Assembly: GCA_030673845.1 (NCBI GenBank)
Contig: JAUTCQ010000009.1
Location: 214,523-278,522, forward strand
Direction of reading: 5' to 3'
Length of the DNA stretch: 64,000 nucleotides
From: Verrucomicrobiota bacterium JB022
GTDB lineage: Bacteria > Verrucomicrobiota > Verrucomicrobiia > Opitutales > Oceanipulchritudinaceae
Position 1 is the stretch's first letter. Every line of letters begins with the position of its first letter. Below, one piece after another: positions 17,988 to 25,901 of this stretch. The position numbers were made by a program, and so were the translations under genes. The notes under the pieces were generated by a model. The model searched no databases. It was not told the origin of the DNA and worked only from the letters and a program-made list of their open reading frames with translations.

Positions 17988-18671
17988 ATGGGACCTAATT
18001 GTTACATCGGGCAAATCGGCCTCTATGCCGGAGTGCAGTATATTCCAGATGGCTGGATGCCGTGCAACGGACAAGTGCTGCAAATAGCGCAATACCAAGC
18101 CCTTTTCGCAGTCATAGGCTTTACCTATGGCCCTCCCGGCTCCACGCAATTCTACCTGCCAGATCTGCGCGGGCGCGCACCCTACCATTTTGTCCCCCGC
18201 CCGGGATCTTACCTCAACTTCAATCAGGGTATGACTGTGGGGGTGGAAAGCGTGATGCTGAACATAACGCAACTGCCGCGCCACACCCACGCAGCGGTGG
18301 TCAACACGAGCGCATTGACGGCGCAAACCGGGCAGATCTCCGCCAGCGCCACCACTACGAGCAAGCTGTTCGTAAGCGATCAGGATGCCACCCACACGAC
18401 TGCAGCGGCAGGCGACAGCCTGGGCACCACCGTGGTCAATGGGACTCGTTGCCAGACTTACAACACCAATGCACCCAACGTGGAGCTCAACAGTGCTTCC
18501 GTGACCTCGACCACTAACGTCTACCTGCACGACGTGGACGTCCTGGGAACGGTAGCGGTCCAGAATGGAAATGCCGGGGGCAACCCAGTTGCGCCGCACA
18601 GCAACATGCAGCCTTCGCTCCCGCTCGTCTTCGCGATCTGCTACGACGGCATATACCCCGCGCGCCCTTAG
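17988..18671 (+). CDS. Phage tail-collar (MdpB-like) protein 1 of 3
   Basis: 227 residues. N-terminal tail-collar signature: CYIGQIGLYAG, WMPCNGQ, ALFAVIGFTYG, FYLPDLRGR. Then LPRHTHA (His99, His101), a Ser/Thr/Ala-rich middle with VSDQDATHTT, and a C-terminal seal HSNMQPSLPL and YPARP. This is the family of microcystin-dependent protein MdpB and of the receptor-binding end of phage short tail fibres. The H-x-H pair is the type of motif that binds metal at the axis of trimeric tail fibres such as T4 gp12. There is no signal peptide. The ATG is preceded by a pyrimidine-rich leader rather than a Shine-Dalgarno site. The 250-base gap from nadA probably holds the promoter. The role in the cell is unknown. 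Confidence 0.85.
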   Translation: MGPNCYIGQIGLYAGVQYIPDGWMPCNGQVLQIAQYQALFAVIGFTYGPPGSTQFYLPDLRGRAPYHFVPRPGSYLNFNQGMTVGVESVMLNITQLPRHTHAAVVNTSALTAQTGQISASATTTSKLFVSDQDATHTTAAAGDSLGTTVVNGTRCQTYNTNAPNVELNSASVTSTTNVYLHDVDVLGTVAVQNGNAGGNPVAPHSNMQPSLPLVFAICYDGIYPARP

Positions 18672-18718
18672 CCGCCCATCCAGACACAACCACTCTTTTA
18701 CCTCAAAACTTTTTCATT

Positions 18719-19432
18719 ATGGGACCTGATAGCTATATCGGCAATATTGCCATTTTCGGAGGCCCTTACAACCCCGCCAACTGGGCAACATGCGACGGTA
18801 CGTTACTGAGCATCGCAGGCAACGAAGCCCTCTACTCGATCATCGGCACCATGTATGGCGGCGATGGACGCACCAACTTTGCGTTACCCGATCTACGCGG
18901 GCGAGTCCCCCTGCATCGCGATTCTCGCCCCGGTACCTTTTACAGCTTTCTACAGTCGATGATGGGAGGACAGGAGATCGTCTCTCTAACGATCCCCCAG
19001 ATGCCCGCCCACACCCACGCCGTCACCTCAACCGTAAGCCCTCTGGTAGCTCAGAGCAGTCTGGCGCTGGTGGGAACCTCCACCACCAGCGTGCTGAACG
19101 TGAGCGACCAGAATGCCACTCAGCCTACGGCCACCGCCGGCAGCAGCCTTGGCACCACCGTGTTGCCGGGCTCGCGCTCCAATACGCCCTGCAATACCTA
19201 CAACAATCTGACGCCCAACGTAGAGCTCAACAGCGCCAGCATTACATCCACCACCAGCGTCACCCTGAAGAACGTCGGGGTCACCGGCACGGTCAACATC
19301 GTCAATTCGCTGGCGGGCGGTGATCCGAACCTGCCGGAAGGGCAATCCAGCCCCCACGCCAATATTCAGCCCTGCATGGCGCTCCGGTTCCTCATCTGCA
19401 CAAATGGGCTTTACCCGGTGCGGCCCTCGTAA
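18719..19432 (+). CDS. Phage tail-collar (MdpB-like) protein 2 of 3
   Basis: 237 residues, a clear paralogue of its two neighbours. YIGNIAIFGG, WATCDGTLL, ALYSIIGTMYGGDG, FALPDLRGR and MPAHTHA (His98, His100) are all kept, with a Thr/Ser-rich tail module (VSDQNATQPTATAGSSLGTTV) and the ending HANIQPCMALRFLIC, YPVRPS. Only 47 bases separate it from copy 1, so the genes are probably co-transcribed. The leader is again A/T- and pyrimidine-rich (ctcaaaactttttcatt) with no Shine-Dalgarno. No phage structural or lysis gene lies nearby. Confidence 0.85.
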   Translation: MGPDSYIGNIAIFGGPYNPANWATCDGTLLSIAGNEALYSIIGTMYGGDGRTNFALPDLRGRVPLHRDSRPGTFYSFLQSMMGGQEIVSLTIPQMPAHTHAVTSTVSPLVAQSSLALVGTSTTSVLNVSDQNATQPTATAGSSLGTTVLPGSRSNTPCNTYNNLTPNVELNSASITSTTSVTLKNVGVTGTVNIVNSLAGGDPNLPEGQSSPHANIQPCMALRFLICTNGLYPVRPS

Positions 19433-19486
19433 TCCGCACATATCTACTCAAGAAAATCAGCCTTTTCACTTTTTCTATTTTTCCCT

Positions 19487-20176
19487 ATGGACGACGAAAA
19501 TTACATTGGCAGCGTAGAGATTTTTGCCGGCAACTACGCTCCTTCCGGTTGGATGTTCTGCGATGGCACTGCGCTGCTGGTCAGCCAATACCAAGCTCTT
19601 TTCAGCCTGATCGGCACGACCTACGGCGGCAACGGCCAGCCCTATTTCAACCTCCCGGACCTCCGCGCCAACATCCCCATCCATACAGGGCAAATGCCCG
19701 GCTCCGCCATCTACCACCAAATTGGGCAGGCGGTGGGCTCACAGACGGTAGCGATCCAGTCAAACCAGATGCCCATCCACACCCATGCGGCGGTAGTGGC
19801 CAGCATGGCGCTCAAGGCCAGCACCTCCCTCGCCTTGAACAGCGCAAGCACCACGAGCAGCCTGCACGTGAGTGATCAAAACGCCACCCAACCTGCGGCA
19901 ACGGCCGGAGCCAGCCTCGGCACCACCGTCATGAGCGGCGGCCGCACCACCACGGTCTGCGACACCTACAATACCAATGCGCCCAATGTCGCGCTGAACG
20001 CGGCTTCTGTCACCTCGCAGACCTCTCTCCCACTACCGGATGTGGGCGTGACCGGAAACCTCGGCATCACGAATGCCGCGACGGGAGGAGGACCCATCGG
20101 GCATGACAACATGCAGCCCTTTCTGGCGCTCAACTTCATCATCTGCGTCAACGGCCTCTATCCGCCACGGCCTTGA
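19487..20176 (+). CDS. Phage tail-collar (MdpB-like) protein 3 of 3
   Basis: 229 residues. Motifs: YIGSVEIFAGNY, WMFCDGTAL, ALFSLIGTTYGGNG, FNLPDLRAN, MPIHTHA (His98, His100), VSDQNATQPAATAGASLGTTV, HDNMQPFLALNFIIC, YPPRP. In the LPDLRGR motif the second half is changed to RAN. It lies 54 bases after copy 2 and ends exactly against the stop codon of the convergent methyltransferase gene (TGA then tca). Three similar but distinct copies in a row suggest a hetero-oligomer or three receptor-binding variants. Confidence 0.85.
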   Translation: MDDENYIGSVEIFAGNYAPSGWMFCDGTALLVSQYQALFSLIGTTYGGNGQPYFNLPDLRANIPIHTGQMPGSAIYHQIGQAVGSQTVAIQSNQMPIHTHAAVVASMALKASTSLALNSASTTSSLHVSDQNATQPAATAGASLGTTVMSGGRTTTVCDTYNTNAPNVALNAASVTSQTSLPLPDVGVTGNLGITNAATGGGPIGHDNMQPFLALNFIICVNGLYPPRP

Positions 20177-21121
20177 TCAATCTTCCCGCACTCGCCACCC
20201 CGGTAGGCGGCCGGTGATATAGTCGAGGTATAGCCGACTGGGAAAGCGGCGGAAATTGGAAAAAACGCACAGGGGATTCGTGATCAGCGACTCCCCTTCT
20301 TTCAGTTCCTCTTCACCATAGGCCTTCACCGTGGTGAAGAGGAGCAGCTCTTGCCCGGGGTGATAGCGTCGCTCGACCTCCACCGCTGTCGTGGCAGGGA
20401 TGTCCTGTGCCATCGAGAGCACGCCCAGTGGCGCGCCACATGGGTGCTCTGGTCCGGCATGGGGATAGCGGTCAGGCCATTCCGGCTCTTTTCCCTGGCT
20501 GGAAATTGCCCAGCTCAGCCGGATTTCCTCCGGGATAAAAATACCCCTCGGGGCAAGGAACTGCCGAGCGTGCCGAGTCAACGCCACTTGCGGCTCCCGC
20601 GTGAGCGCGCGGGCCATGACTTCGCAGACAATCAGGTCGTAGCCAGCCTCCGGAGCAAATTCCAGCAGGCTGCCTTCGTGCAGCCTCAAGCGGCCTGGCG
20701 GAAAATCGAGCGTATCCAGCCACCGCGCCAGCGTCCGGGCCGATTGGGGGTTGATCTCCACCAGGTCGACCTGCTCGAAGGGCAGAGGCCCCCACAGCGC
20801 CAGCAACGGCGTCAAAAGCGTTCCGTAGGGACCGGGGCCGACGTAAAGCACACGCAGGCGAGCCTTTCGCGTCAACGCATCGCGAATGGCCGCATGGATG
20901 CCGCGGATAAACTTGCGGGTGCGGTGCACGTCGTCGATACAAGCGGCGGCTCCGCTCGGCGAGAGCGCAATGCCCTCCCGGGTTGTAATCTCGGTCGTAT
21001 CCGGCGGCATTCCTGCCTCACCCGCGAAGTGCGCACGAAGGGCTTCAGCAAATGCAAACGCGTCCAGCCGGTCTTCGAGCATACCTTGGGTAACGTCTTG
21101 CAACGATCGCGTAGCCAACAT
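20177..21121 (-). CDS. Class I SAM-dependent methyltransferase-like protein convergent with the collar genes
   Basis: 314 residues. The SAM-binding core is visible: RVLYVGPGPYGTLLTPLLALWG (motif I), VDLVEINPQSARTLARWLD (acidic motif II, Glu binding the ribose), LHEGSLLEF and YDLIVCEVMARALTREPQVALTRHARQFLAPRGIFIPEEI (post-motifs). The C-E-V-M and I-P-E-E pattern loosely resembles the double-E loop of protein arginine methyltransferases, but I would not assign a substrate. Its stop codon touches that of collar gene 3 with no space between. A promoter could lie in the 139-base gap shared with the divergent PEP-CTERM gene. Confidence 0.75.
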   Translation of the reverse strand: MLATRSLQDVTQGMLEDRLDAFAFAEALRAHFAGEAGMPPDTTEITTREGIALSPSGAAACIDDVHRTRKFIRGIHAAIRDALTRKARLRVLYVGPGPYGTLLTPLLALWGPLPFEQVDLVEINPQSARTLARWLDTLDFPPGRLRLHEGSLLEFAPEAGYDLIVCEVMARALTREPQVALTRHARQFLAPRGIFIPEEIRLSWAISSQGKEPEWPDRYPHAGPEHPCGAPLGVLSMAQDIPATTAVEVERRYHPGQELLLFTTVKAYGEEELKEGESLITNPLCVFSNFRRFPSRLYLDYITGRLPGWRVRED

Positions 21122-21181
21122 GGTCAGGAGTATGCCAGCAGCCTACGGAGACGCGAGCTCTTTGGCTCATCCACAAATCCA

Positions 21182-21210
21182 TTGACTCTCGAACGTTTTC
21201 GCTAGTATAA
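21182..21210 (+). promoter_or_regulatory. Probable sigma-70 promoter of the first PEP-CTERM gene
   Basis: TTGACT at 21182-21187, a 17-base spacer, then GTATAA at 21205-21210, about 50 bases before the ATG at 21261. Confidence 0.5.
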
Positions 21211-21260
21211 AGGCCGTGACTTACGTGTCTTGAGTCACCCTCTCCAACCTTCCCTTACCT

Positions 21261-21860
21261 ATGAAGCGTCTCGTCCTTGCCTCGCTGGCCACCTGCGCCG
21301 CTATCTCTGCCCAGGCCGCCGTCCTGCTGGAGATCGACATCAGCAATCCCGCCGCCGTTCGCTTTACTGCCACCGGCAACCTTGCTGCCGCCGACTCTGT
21401 TTACCCCGCCAGTATCAACGGGGGGATTACGATCGAGAATTTCTTCACCAGCTCGGTCACGATCAATCAGGATTCTCCCGTCGGCGGCACGCTGACGCCC
21501 TTCCTCAACGGCAACGCCCTCTACGATCTCTTCGGCTCCTATGAATACGCCGAAAACGTCGAGTTCGGCACCGGCAACGACTTGAGCGTCTATTCTTCCG
21601 AGAGTTCCGAAAGCCAGATCTTCAGCACCGAGAGCATCGCCTTCGCGGGCGAAGCAGTCTTCGACTTCTCGGCCTTCATCGAGCTGCTGCCTGCCATCGG
21701 CACCACCGGCAACATCTTCCCGGGCTACACCTTCGACGCAGAGCCCGCCGTGGGCCAATGGACCGTGGTAGGCGCCGCCATTCCCGAGCCTTCCACCTAC
21801 GCAATGGGCGCTGGGCTGCTTGCCTTGGGTGCGGTTGCGTTGCGCCGTCGCAAGGCTTAA
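21261..21860 (+). CDS. PEP-CTERM sorting-domain protein (copy A)
   Basis: 199 residues. The first 19 residues are a signal peptide (MKRLVLASLATCAAISAQA). The body is an acidic, beta-rich domain, VLLEIDISNPAAVRFTATGN, with conserved VTINQDSPVGGTLTPFLNGNALYDLFGSYEY. It ends in a PEP-CTERM tail: IPEPSTYAMG, a hydrophobic helix and RRRKA. PEP-CTERM proteins are recognised by exosortase (EpsH/XrtA family) and are associated with exopolysaccharide or envelope assembly. No exosortase gene lies in the window. It is nearly duplicated in the next gene. Confidence 0.88.
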   Translation: MKRLVLASLATCAAISAQAAVLLEIDISNPAAVRFTATGNLAAADSVYPASINGGITIENFFTSSVTINQDSPVGGTLTPFLNGNALYDLFGSYEYAENVEFGTGNDLSVYSSESSESQIFSTESIAFAGEAVFDFSAFIELLPAIGTTGNIFPGYTFDAEPAVGQWTVVGAAIPEPSTYAMGAGLLALGAVALRRRKA

Positions 21861-21883
21861 GCTCCCCCTCCTCTTCTCTTTCT

Positions 21884-21914
21884 GGCGCAAGGGCTTGGCT
21901 CTCGCGCCTTTTTT
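21884..21914 (+). terminator. Terminator after PEP-CTERM copy A
   Basis: Stem ggcgcaag (21884-21891) with ctcgcgcc (21901-21908), one mismatch, followed by six T. Confidence 0.75.
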
Positions 21915-22093
21915 GTCGTGTACCCAGCCGGTGTTCCCGAAATGACGAGCGCTTAGGGTGCTCATGCCCCATGCGGCAGCCTTATCGCCCAGCATTTGCG
22001 TAGCCTATAACCGACCGGCGAATCGTTTGACCAAACGTCCGTCTTGTCGCATTGTCATGCGGTCAGCCTGAAACCTCACTCACTACAATCGAC

Positions 22094-22705
22094 ATGCTTA
22101 TGGACTCACGTCTCGCCTTCACCTCCCTCGCCCTTTGCGGAGCCGCCGCCGCCGCGCATGCTGCGGTGCTGCTGGAGATCGACATCAGCAACCCGGCCGC
22201 CGTCACCTTTACGGCCAACAACAACCTCGCCGCCGCCGATTCGATCTACGATGCCGATATCTCGGGTGGCATCACGATCGAGAACTTCTTCACCAGTTCG
22301 GTCACAATCGCCGAAGATACGCCGGTGGGGGGCAATATGACCCCGTTCCTCAATGCCAACGCACTTTACGATCTCTTCGGCTCCTATGAGTATGCCGAGG
22401 ATGTCGAGTTCGGCGTAGGCAACGACTTGAGCGTCTACTCTTCCGCGACCGGCGAATCGCAGATTTTCAGCGACGAGAGCCCCGCCTTTTCCGGCGTAGC
22501 GGTGTTCGATTTCTCGGCCTTCGCAGAGCTGCTGCCTGCCATCGGCACCACAGGCAACATCTTCCCGGGCTACACCTTCGATGCAGAGCCGGCAGTCGGC
22601 CAATGGACCGTGGTGGGCACCGTCATCCCCGAGCCTTCCACCTACGCACTGGGTGCGGGCTTACTTGCCTTGGGCGCGGTCGCGTTGCGCCGTCGCAAGG
22701 CCTAA
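22094..22705 (+). CDS. PEP-CTERM sorting-domain protein (copy B)
   Basis: 203 residues from the ATG at 22094 (a second ATG at 22100 is possible). It is a close paralogue of copy A throughout: the EIDISNPAAVTFTANNN, GGITIENFFTSSVTIAEDTPVGG and NALYDLFGSYEYAEDVEFG segments match almost residue for residue. The tail is IPEPSTYALG, a hydrophobic helix and RRRKA. This is a recent tandem duplication that also copied the terminator sequence style (ctttctggcgcaagggct after both genes). The domain is unnamed as far as I can tell. The protein is probably exported and exosortase-anchored. Confidence 0.88.
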   Translation: MLMDSRLAFTSLALCGAAAAAHAAVLLEIDISNPAAVTFTANNNLAAADSIYDADISGGITIENFFTSSVTIAEDTPVGGNMTPFLNANALYDLFGSYEYAEDVEFGVGNDLSVYSSATGESQIFSDESPAFSGVAVFDFSAFAELLPAIGTTGNIFPGYTFDAEPAVGQWTVVGTVIPEPSTYALGAGLLALGAVALRRRKA

Positions 22706-22730
22706 GGTTTTTCCAAGCCTTCTCTTTCTG

Positions 22731-22763
22731 GCGCAAGGGCTCCAACCGCTCTTGCGCTTTTTT
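22731..22763 (+). terminator. Terminator after PEP-CTERM copy B
   Basis: Stem gcgcaag (22731-22737) with cttgcgc (22751-22757), followed by a run of T (22758-22763). The same element follows copy A. Confidence 0.8.
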
Positions 22764-22769
22764 GTGCCT

Positions 22770-23714
22770 TTACCCCAGGATCAACGCCTGCAGCTCGGCG
22801 AAAAAGGCGTCCACCGGCTCGCGCAGGAGGATCAGGTAAACAAGTGCGCCGCCGGCCAGCATCGGGCCAAAGGGGATAGGCGAGTTTGCTTCCAGCTCCC
22901 ACTCGTCAGGGTGCTTGGCCGCAAGCTCGAAGGCCTCGCGGTAGCCTTCTTCGGCTGAAACCGGCACGACGAAGGGCTCTTGAACCGCTCGCTTTGGCAA
23001 AACCAGCCGTAGCCCTTGCCAAAGCGCGAGACAGATGAGACCGAGGGTAGCACCGCCGAAGATCGAGAAGAGGCCGCCTTGCCAACCGCAGAAGGCCCCG
23101 ATCGCGCCCATCAGCTTTACGTCGCCGAAGCCCATGGTTTCCTTCTTGAGCAAGGCACTGCTGAGGATGCCGATCCACAGGATCAAGGCGGAGCAGACCA
23201 GGCCGTTGATCAGCGCTTGCAGGCCCGATTGGAAGGCGGCGAAGACAAAAAGATCGCCATCGACGCCCTGGAGCGTGGGCAGGAACATGCTGATCCAAAC
23301 CCCGAGGATGAACCCGCCGATCGAGGTGGTGTCGGGGATCTCCATCGTATCGAGGTCTACCCCCGCTGCCACGACCATGAGGGAGGCGAACAGCGCATAA
23401 GCGGCGGCCGTCGTGGGCTCGTATTGCTGCCACAGGCCGAGAAAGAGCAGCCCCGTGATCAGCTCAACCGCCGGATAACGCACGCTGAAGGGCGCACCGC
23501 AGCAGCGGGCCCGTCCACGCAGGAAAATCCAGCCGAGGATCGGGATGTTGTCGTGCCACTTGATCAGTGCACCGCAGCGGCAGTGTGAGCGCCCGCCGAG
23601 CGTTTCTCCACGCGGCAGGCGCAAGATCACGACGTTGAGGAAGCTGCCGATGCAGGCCCCAAAGACGAACGCGTAGCACGCCCAGATGAGCGAGAGGGTG
23701 GCGAGCGGATCCAT
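22770..23714 (-). CDS. Prepilin peptidase (A24 family leader peptidase/N-methyltransferase)
   Basis: 314 residues with about eight membrane segments. The N-terminal methylase part has GSFLNVVILRLPRGE and a cysteine tetrad spaced Cys45-x-Cys47 and Cys71-Cys72, tighter than the usual C-x-x-C pairs. The two catalytic aspartates of the A24 protease are in GVDLDTMEIPD and GFGDVKLMGAIGA. The enzyme cleaves and N-methylates type IV prepilins and type II secretion pseudopilins in the inner membrane. A polar insert (EPFVVPVSAEEGYREAFEL) sits near the C-terminus. It begins six bases after the aroE stop, so the genes form an operon. No pilin gene lies in the window. Confidence 0.92.
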   Translation of the reverse strand: MDPLATLSLIWACYAFVFGACIGSFLNVVILRLPRGETLGGRSHCRCGALIKWHDNIPILGWIFLRGRARCCGAPFSVRYPAVELITGLLFLGLWQQYEPTTAAAYALFASLMVVAAGVDLDTMEIPDTTSIGGFILGVWISMFLPTLQGVDGDLFVFAAFQSGLQALINGLVCSALILWIGILSSALLKKETMGFGDVKLMGAIGAFCGWQGGLFSIFGGATLGLICLALWQGLRLVLPKRAVQEPFVVPVSAEEGYREAFELAAKHPDEWELEANSPIPFGPMLAGGALVYLILLREPVDAFFAELQALILG

Positions 23715-23720
23715 CGGGGA

Positions 23721-24662
23721 TCAGGCGAGGCGGGCGGCCAGGGCCAGGGCGACGGCGGAGCGCATCGTGGGCTGCGAGACCTTGCACTGCGTCCAGCGTT
23801 CGAGCGAGATCACGCCTTGCGCGACGAGCATGCCGATGCCGTCGGCGTAGGCCCAGCCATTGGCATCGGCTGTGCGGCTCCAGGCGTTGGCGCAGCCGTA
23901 GGTGGTGTCGTAAATTTTGGTGCCCTCGCCAAAGCGGTCGAGGCTCATCGGCAGCGGGTCGGCCGGTTTGAGGCCCTGCGTGGTCGCATTGATGATGAGG
24001 GGCGCGCTGGGGAGGTCGTCCGGCAGCTCATCGAAGAGGAAGCCCTTCACGCGCGATTCCTGCATCATGACCGGCGGCAAGAGCGTCTTCAACAGGTCGT
24101 GCAGGCGCTCATAGCTGCGATTGCCGATCCAGATGCGCGGGCAGCCTTCTTCCAGTGCCTGGACGGCGGCGGCACGGGCAGCACCGCCAGCGCCCATGAT
24201 CAGGACGTCGCGTGCGCCGAGGGTCGTCTGCAGCTCCTGTTGCACCGCGAGGCTGAGGCCGGGCCCGTCGGAGTTATAGCCGTGGAAGCCGTCGGGGCTG
24301 ATCGCGATGGTGTTCACCGCGCCCATCTTCTTTGCCATCGGGTCGATCTCCGTCACGAGGTCGACCGCATGGACTTTGTGCGGCACGGTGAGGTTGAGCC
24401 CGACGAAGCCGCGCGCGCGAAACAGCGGGAGGGCTTCGGGTAGTTGATCCGCCGCCACCTCGATGCGGAAGTAGCTCCACTGGGCAAACTCGGGGCGCGT
24501 TTTCGCCAGCTCGGCCAAGGCGGCGCGGTGCATGGCAGGGCTCAGCGAATGGGCTACGGGATGGCCGATGACGGCGAGCGATGGGCCGGCAAAGGTCCAG
24601 CTTTCGAGGTCGGCCAGCGTGTAAAGGCGATCGGGAGGTACCTGGGTTTCAGGACTCGGCAT
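23721..24662 (-). CDS. aroE: Shikimate dehydrogenase
   Basis: 313 residues from the ATG at 24660-24662. AVIGHPVAHSLSPAMHRAAL is the shikimate-binding segment, NLTVPHK carries the catalytic Lys, GAGGAARAAAVQALEEG is the NADP-binding loop, and YDTTYG and AQGVISLERWT close the fold. It reduces 3-dehydroshikimate to shikimate with NADPH in aromatic amino-acid synthesis. The start lies 14 bases inside the preceding SirB1-like gene, which implies coupled translation. A longer N-terminus in the same frame is not family-like. Confidence 0.95.
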   Translation of the reverse strand: MPSPETQVPPDRLYTLADLESWTFAGPSLAVIGHPVAHSLSPAMHRAALAELAKTRPEFAQWSYFRIEVAADQLPEALPLFRARGFVGLNLTVPHKVHAVDLVTEIDPMAKKMGAVNTIAISPDGFHGYNSDGPGLSLAVQQELQTTLGARDVLIMGAGGAARAAAVQALEEGCPRIWIGNRSYERLHDLLKTLLPPVMMQESRVKGFLFDELPDDLPSAPLIINATTQGLKPADPLPMSLDRFGEGTKIYDTTYGCANAWSRTADANGWAYADGIGMLVAQGVISLERWTQCKVSQPTMRSAVALALAARLA

Positions 24663-25518
24663 GACGCCGGTAAGTCTCCTGAAAGGTGCGCACAAAGCCA
24701 GCGAAAACCTTCGCCATCCGTGGGTTATTGCGCAGCGAGTATTGGTGCACCAGTTGTCGGCAGGCGCGGCAGAGCACTTCCCCCACCGGGGCCGGCCCCA
24801 TCACTTGCAGCGGGTGGAGCGGCTGGTCCTTGTTCAGCATGCCTTCGACTTCGTCGGGCAGGCGGAAGCGGCCGCGCTCCATCGCGTCGATGTAAAAGGG
24901 GATGCCTTCGCGAAAGTGGGCGACGAGGAAATGCGCGGGCAGGCTCACCGGCGCGAGGTCGAGCAGGCAGCGCTCGGCCACCAGCAGGTAGACGACGCTG
25001 AGCATGAGGGCCCCACCCTTGCGCCGCATCAGCACCGAGCCGATGAGGTTGTTGTGCGGGTCTTCCGGGTCCTCCACGTTGGCGCGAAAACCGTATTCGT
25101 GGAAGAGCACGCGGTTGATCACCTTACAGCGCTCCCAAGGCGTGCTGGGCTGCGGGCTCAGCTCCATGCAGCGTTGCGCAATCGCGTCGAGCTGGCGGCC
25201 TACGACGCCCACATCCAGCTCGGGGCGGGCGGCGCGGTTGAGGAGAATCATGCCCGTCTCCAACTCGTAGTGCAGGCTTTCGATAAAGCGCACCACTTCG
25301 GCCACCGGGTCGGGGCCTTCGATCTGCGTCAACAGGCGCTGGGCGGCCATCACGCGCTGGTCGTTCTCCTCCCGGATGGCTTTGCGCAAGACGCTGACGC
25401 CCACGTCTCCCAGGCGCTTCAACTCTGCCACCAACGCCTCCTGCACGACCGGCGAGGCGTCGTCGAGCAGGGAGATGAGGGCCGCTTCGCGGTCGGCACT
25501 GAGGATACGATTTGCCAC
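24649..25518 (-). CDS. SirB1-family transglutaminase-like protein
   Basis: 289 residues. A HEAT-like helical start (LISLLDDASPVVQEALVAELKRLGD) is followed by the SirB1_N/transglutaminase-like domain: INRVLFHEYGFRAN, DPHNNLIGSVLMRRKGGALMLSVVYLLVAERC and LPAHFLVAHF. In the related enzymes a Cys lies at the position of the Ala in GGALML, so catalysis is doubtful here. The C-terminal helices resemble a TPR. The family is linked by gene neighbourhood to cell-envelope or PrmC-type functions in proteobacteria, but no role is proven. It heads the operon with aroE and the prepilin peptidase. Confidence 0.8.
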   Translation of the reverse strand: MANRILSADREAALISLLDDASPVVQEALVAELKRLGDVGVSVLRKAIREENDQRVMAAQRLLTQIEGPDPVAEVVRFIESLHYELETGMILLNRAARPELDVGVVGRQLDAIAQRCMELSPQPSTPWERCKVINRVLFHEYGFRANVEDPEDPHNNLIGSVLMRRKGGALMLSVVYLLVAERCLLDLAPVSLPAHFLVAHFREGIPFYIDAMERGRFRLPDEVEGMLNKDQPLHPLQVMGPAPVGEVLCRACRQLVHQYSLRNNPRMAKVFAGFVRTFQETYRRHAES

Positions 25519-25616
25519 AACCTCTACTCAACAAAAACGGCCTCCGCCCCGCAACACCAAAGCGCAGGCGGAGTATGCGGATGTCGAACGGCAAAGCGGG
25601 GGGATCGCGGAGGGAA

Positions 25617-25894
25617 TCAGGTAGCCCCCTTTGCGCCCCAGCGACGGATAGCAAGATAGATGGGCCAAAAGATCAGAAGCGCCACCGAGACCAGAAAGGC
25701 ACCGAAGTAAAAATAGAAATGCAAGTGGATCTGGCTCAAATCTTGGGGGAAGTTGACGGTAGGCAGGTCAGCCAGCCCAGATAGTAGCAGACCATAAACG
25801 ACCACAACACGATTCCCGCCAAAGCGATCCAGCCCAGCACCCTGCCTACGATGACAGCGGTCCGTTTCCAGAAGTCTCGGCTCGGCGCTTCCAT
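25617..25894 (-). pseudogene. Small two-helix membrane protein, apparently split by a frameshift
   Basis: Two overlapping frames. From the ATG at 25892-25894, 52 codons run to a stop at 25736 and contain one membrane helix (VIVGRVLGWIALAGIVLWSFM). A second frame runs from about 25805 to a stop at 25617 and carries a second helix (FGAFLVSVALLIFWPIYLAI) and a basic end (RRWGAKGAT). Joining them near the overlap (25736-25805) would give one protein of about 95 residues with two helices. So this is either a frameshifted gene, a sequencing error or two overlapping genes. It follows yggS by seven bases, where a small membrane protein is common, but I see no YggT signature. Confidence 0.5.
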
Positions 25895-25901
25895 GCAGCT
25901 G

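Noticed and set aside
17988..21121. A prophage or tailocin containing the collar genes
   Set aside because: No sheath, baseplate, portal, lysis or integrase gene lies on either side. The neighbours are nadA and PEP-CTERM genes.
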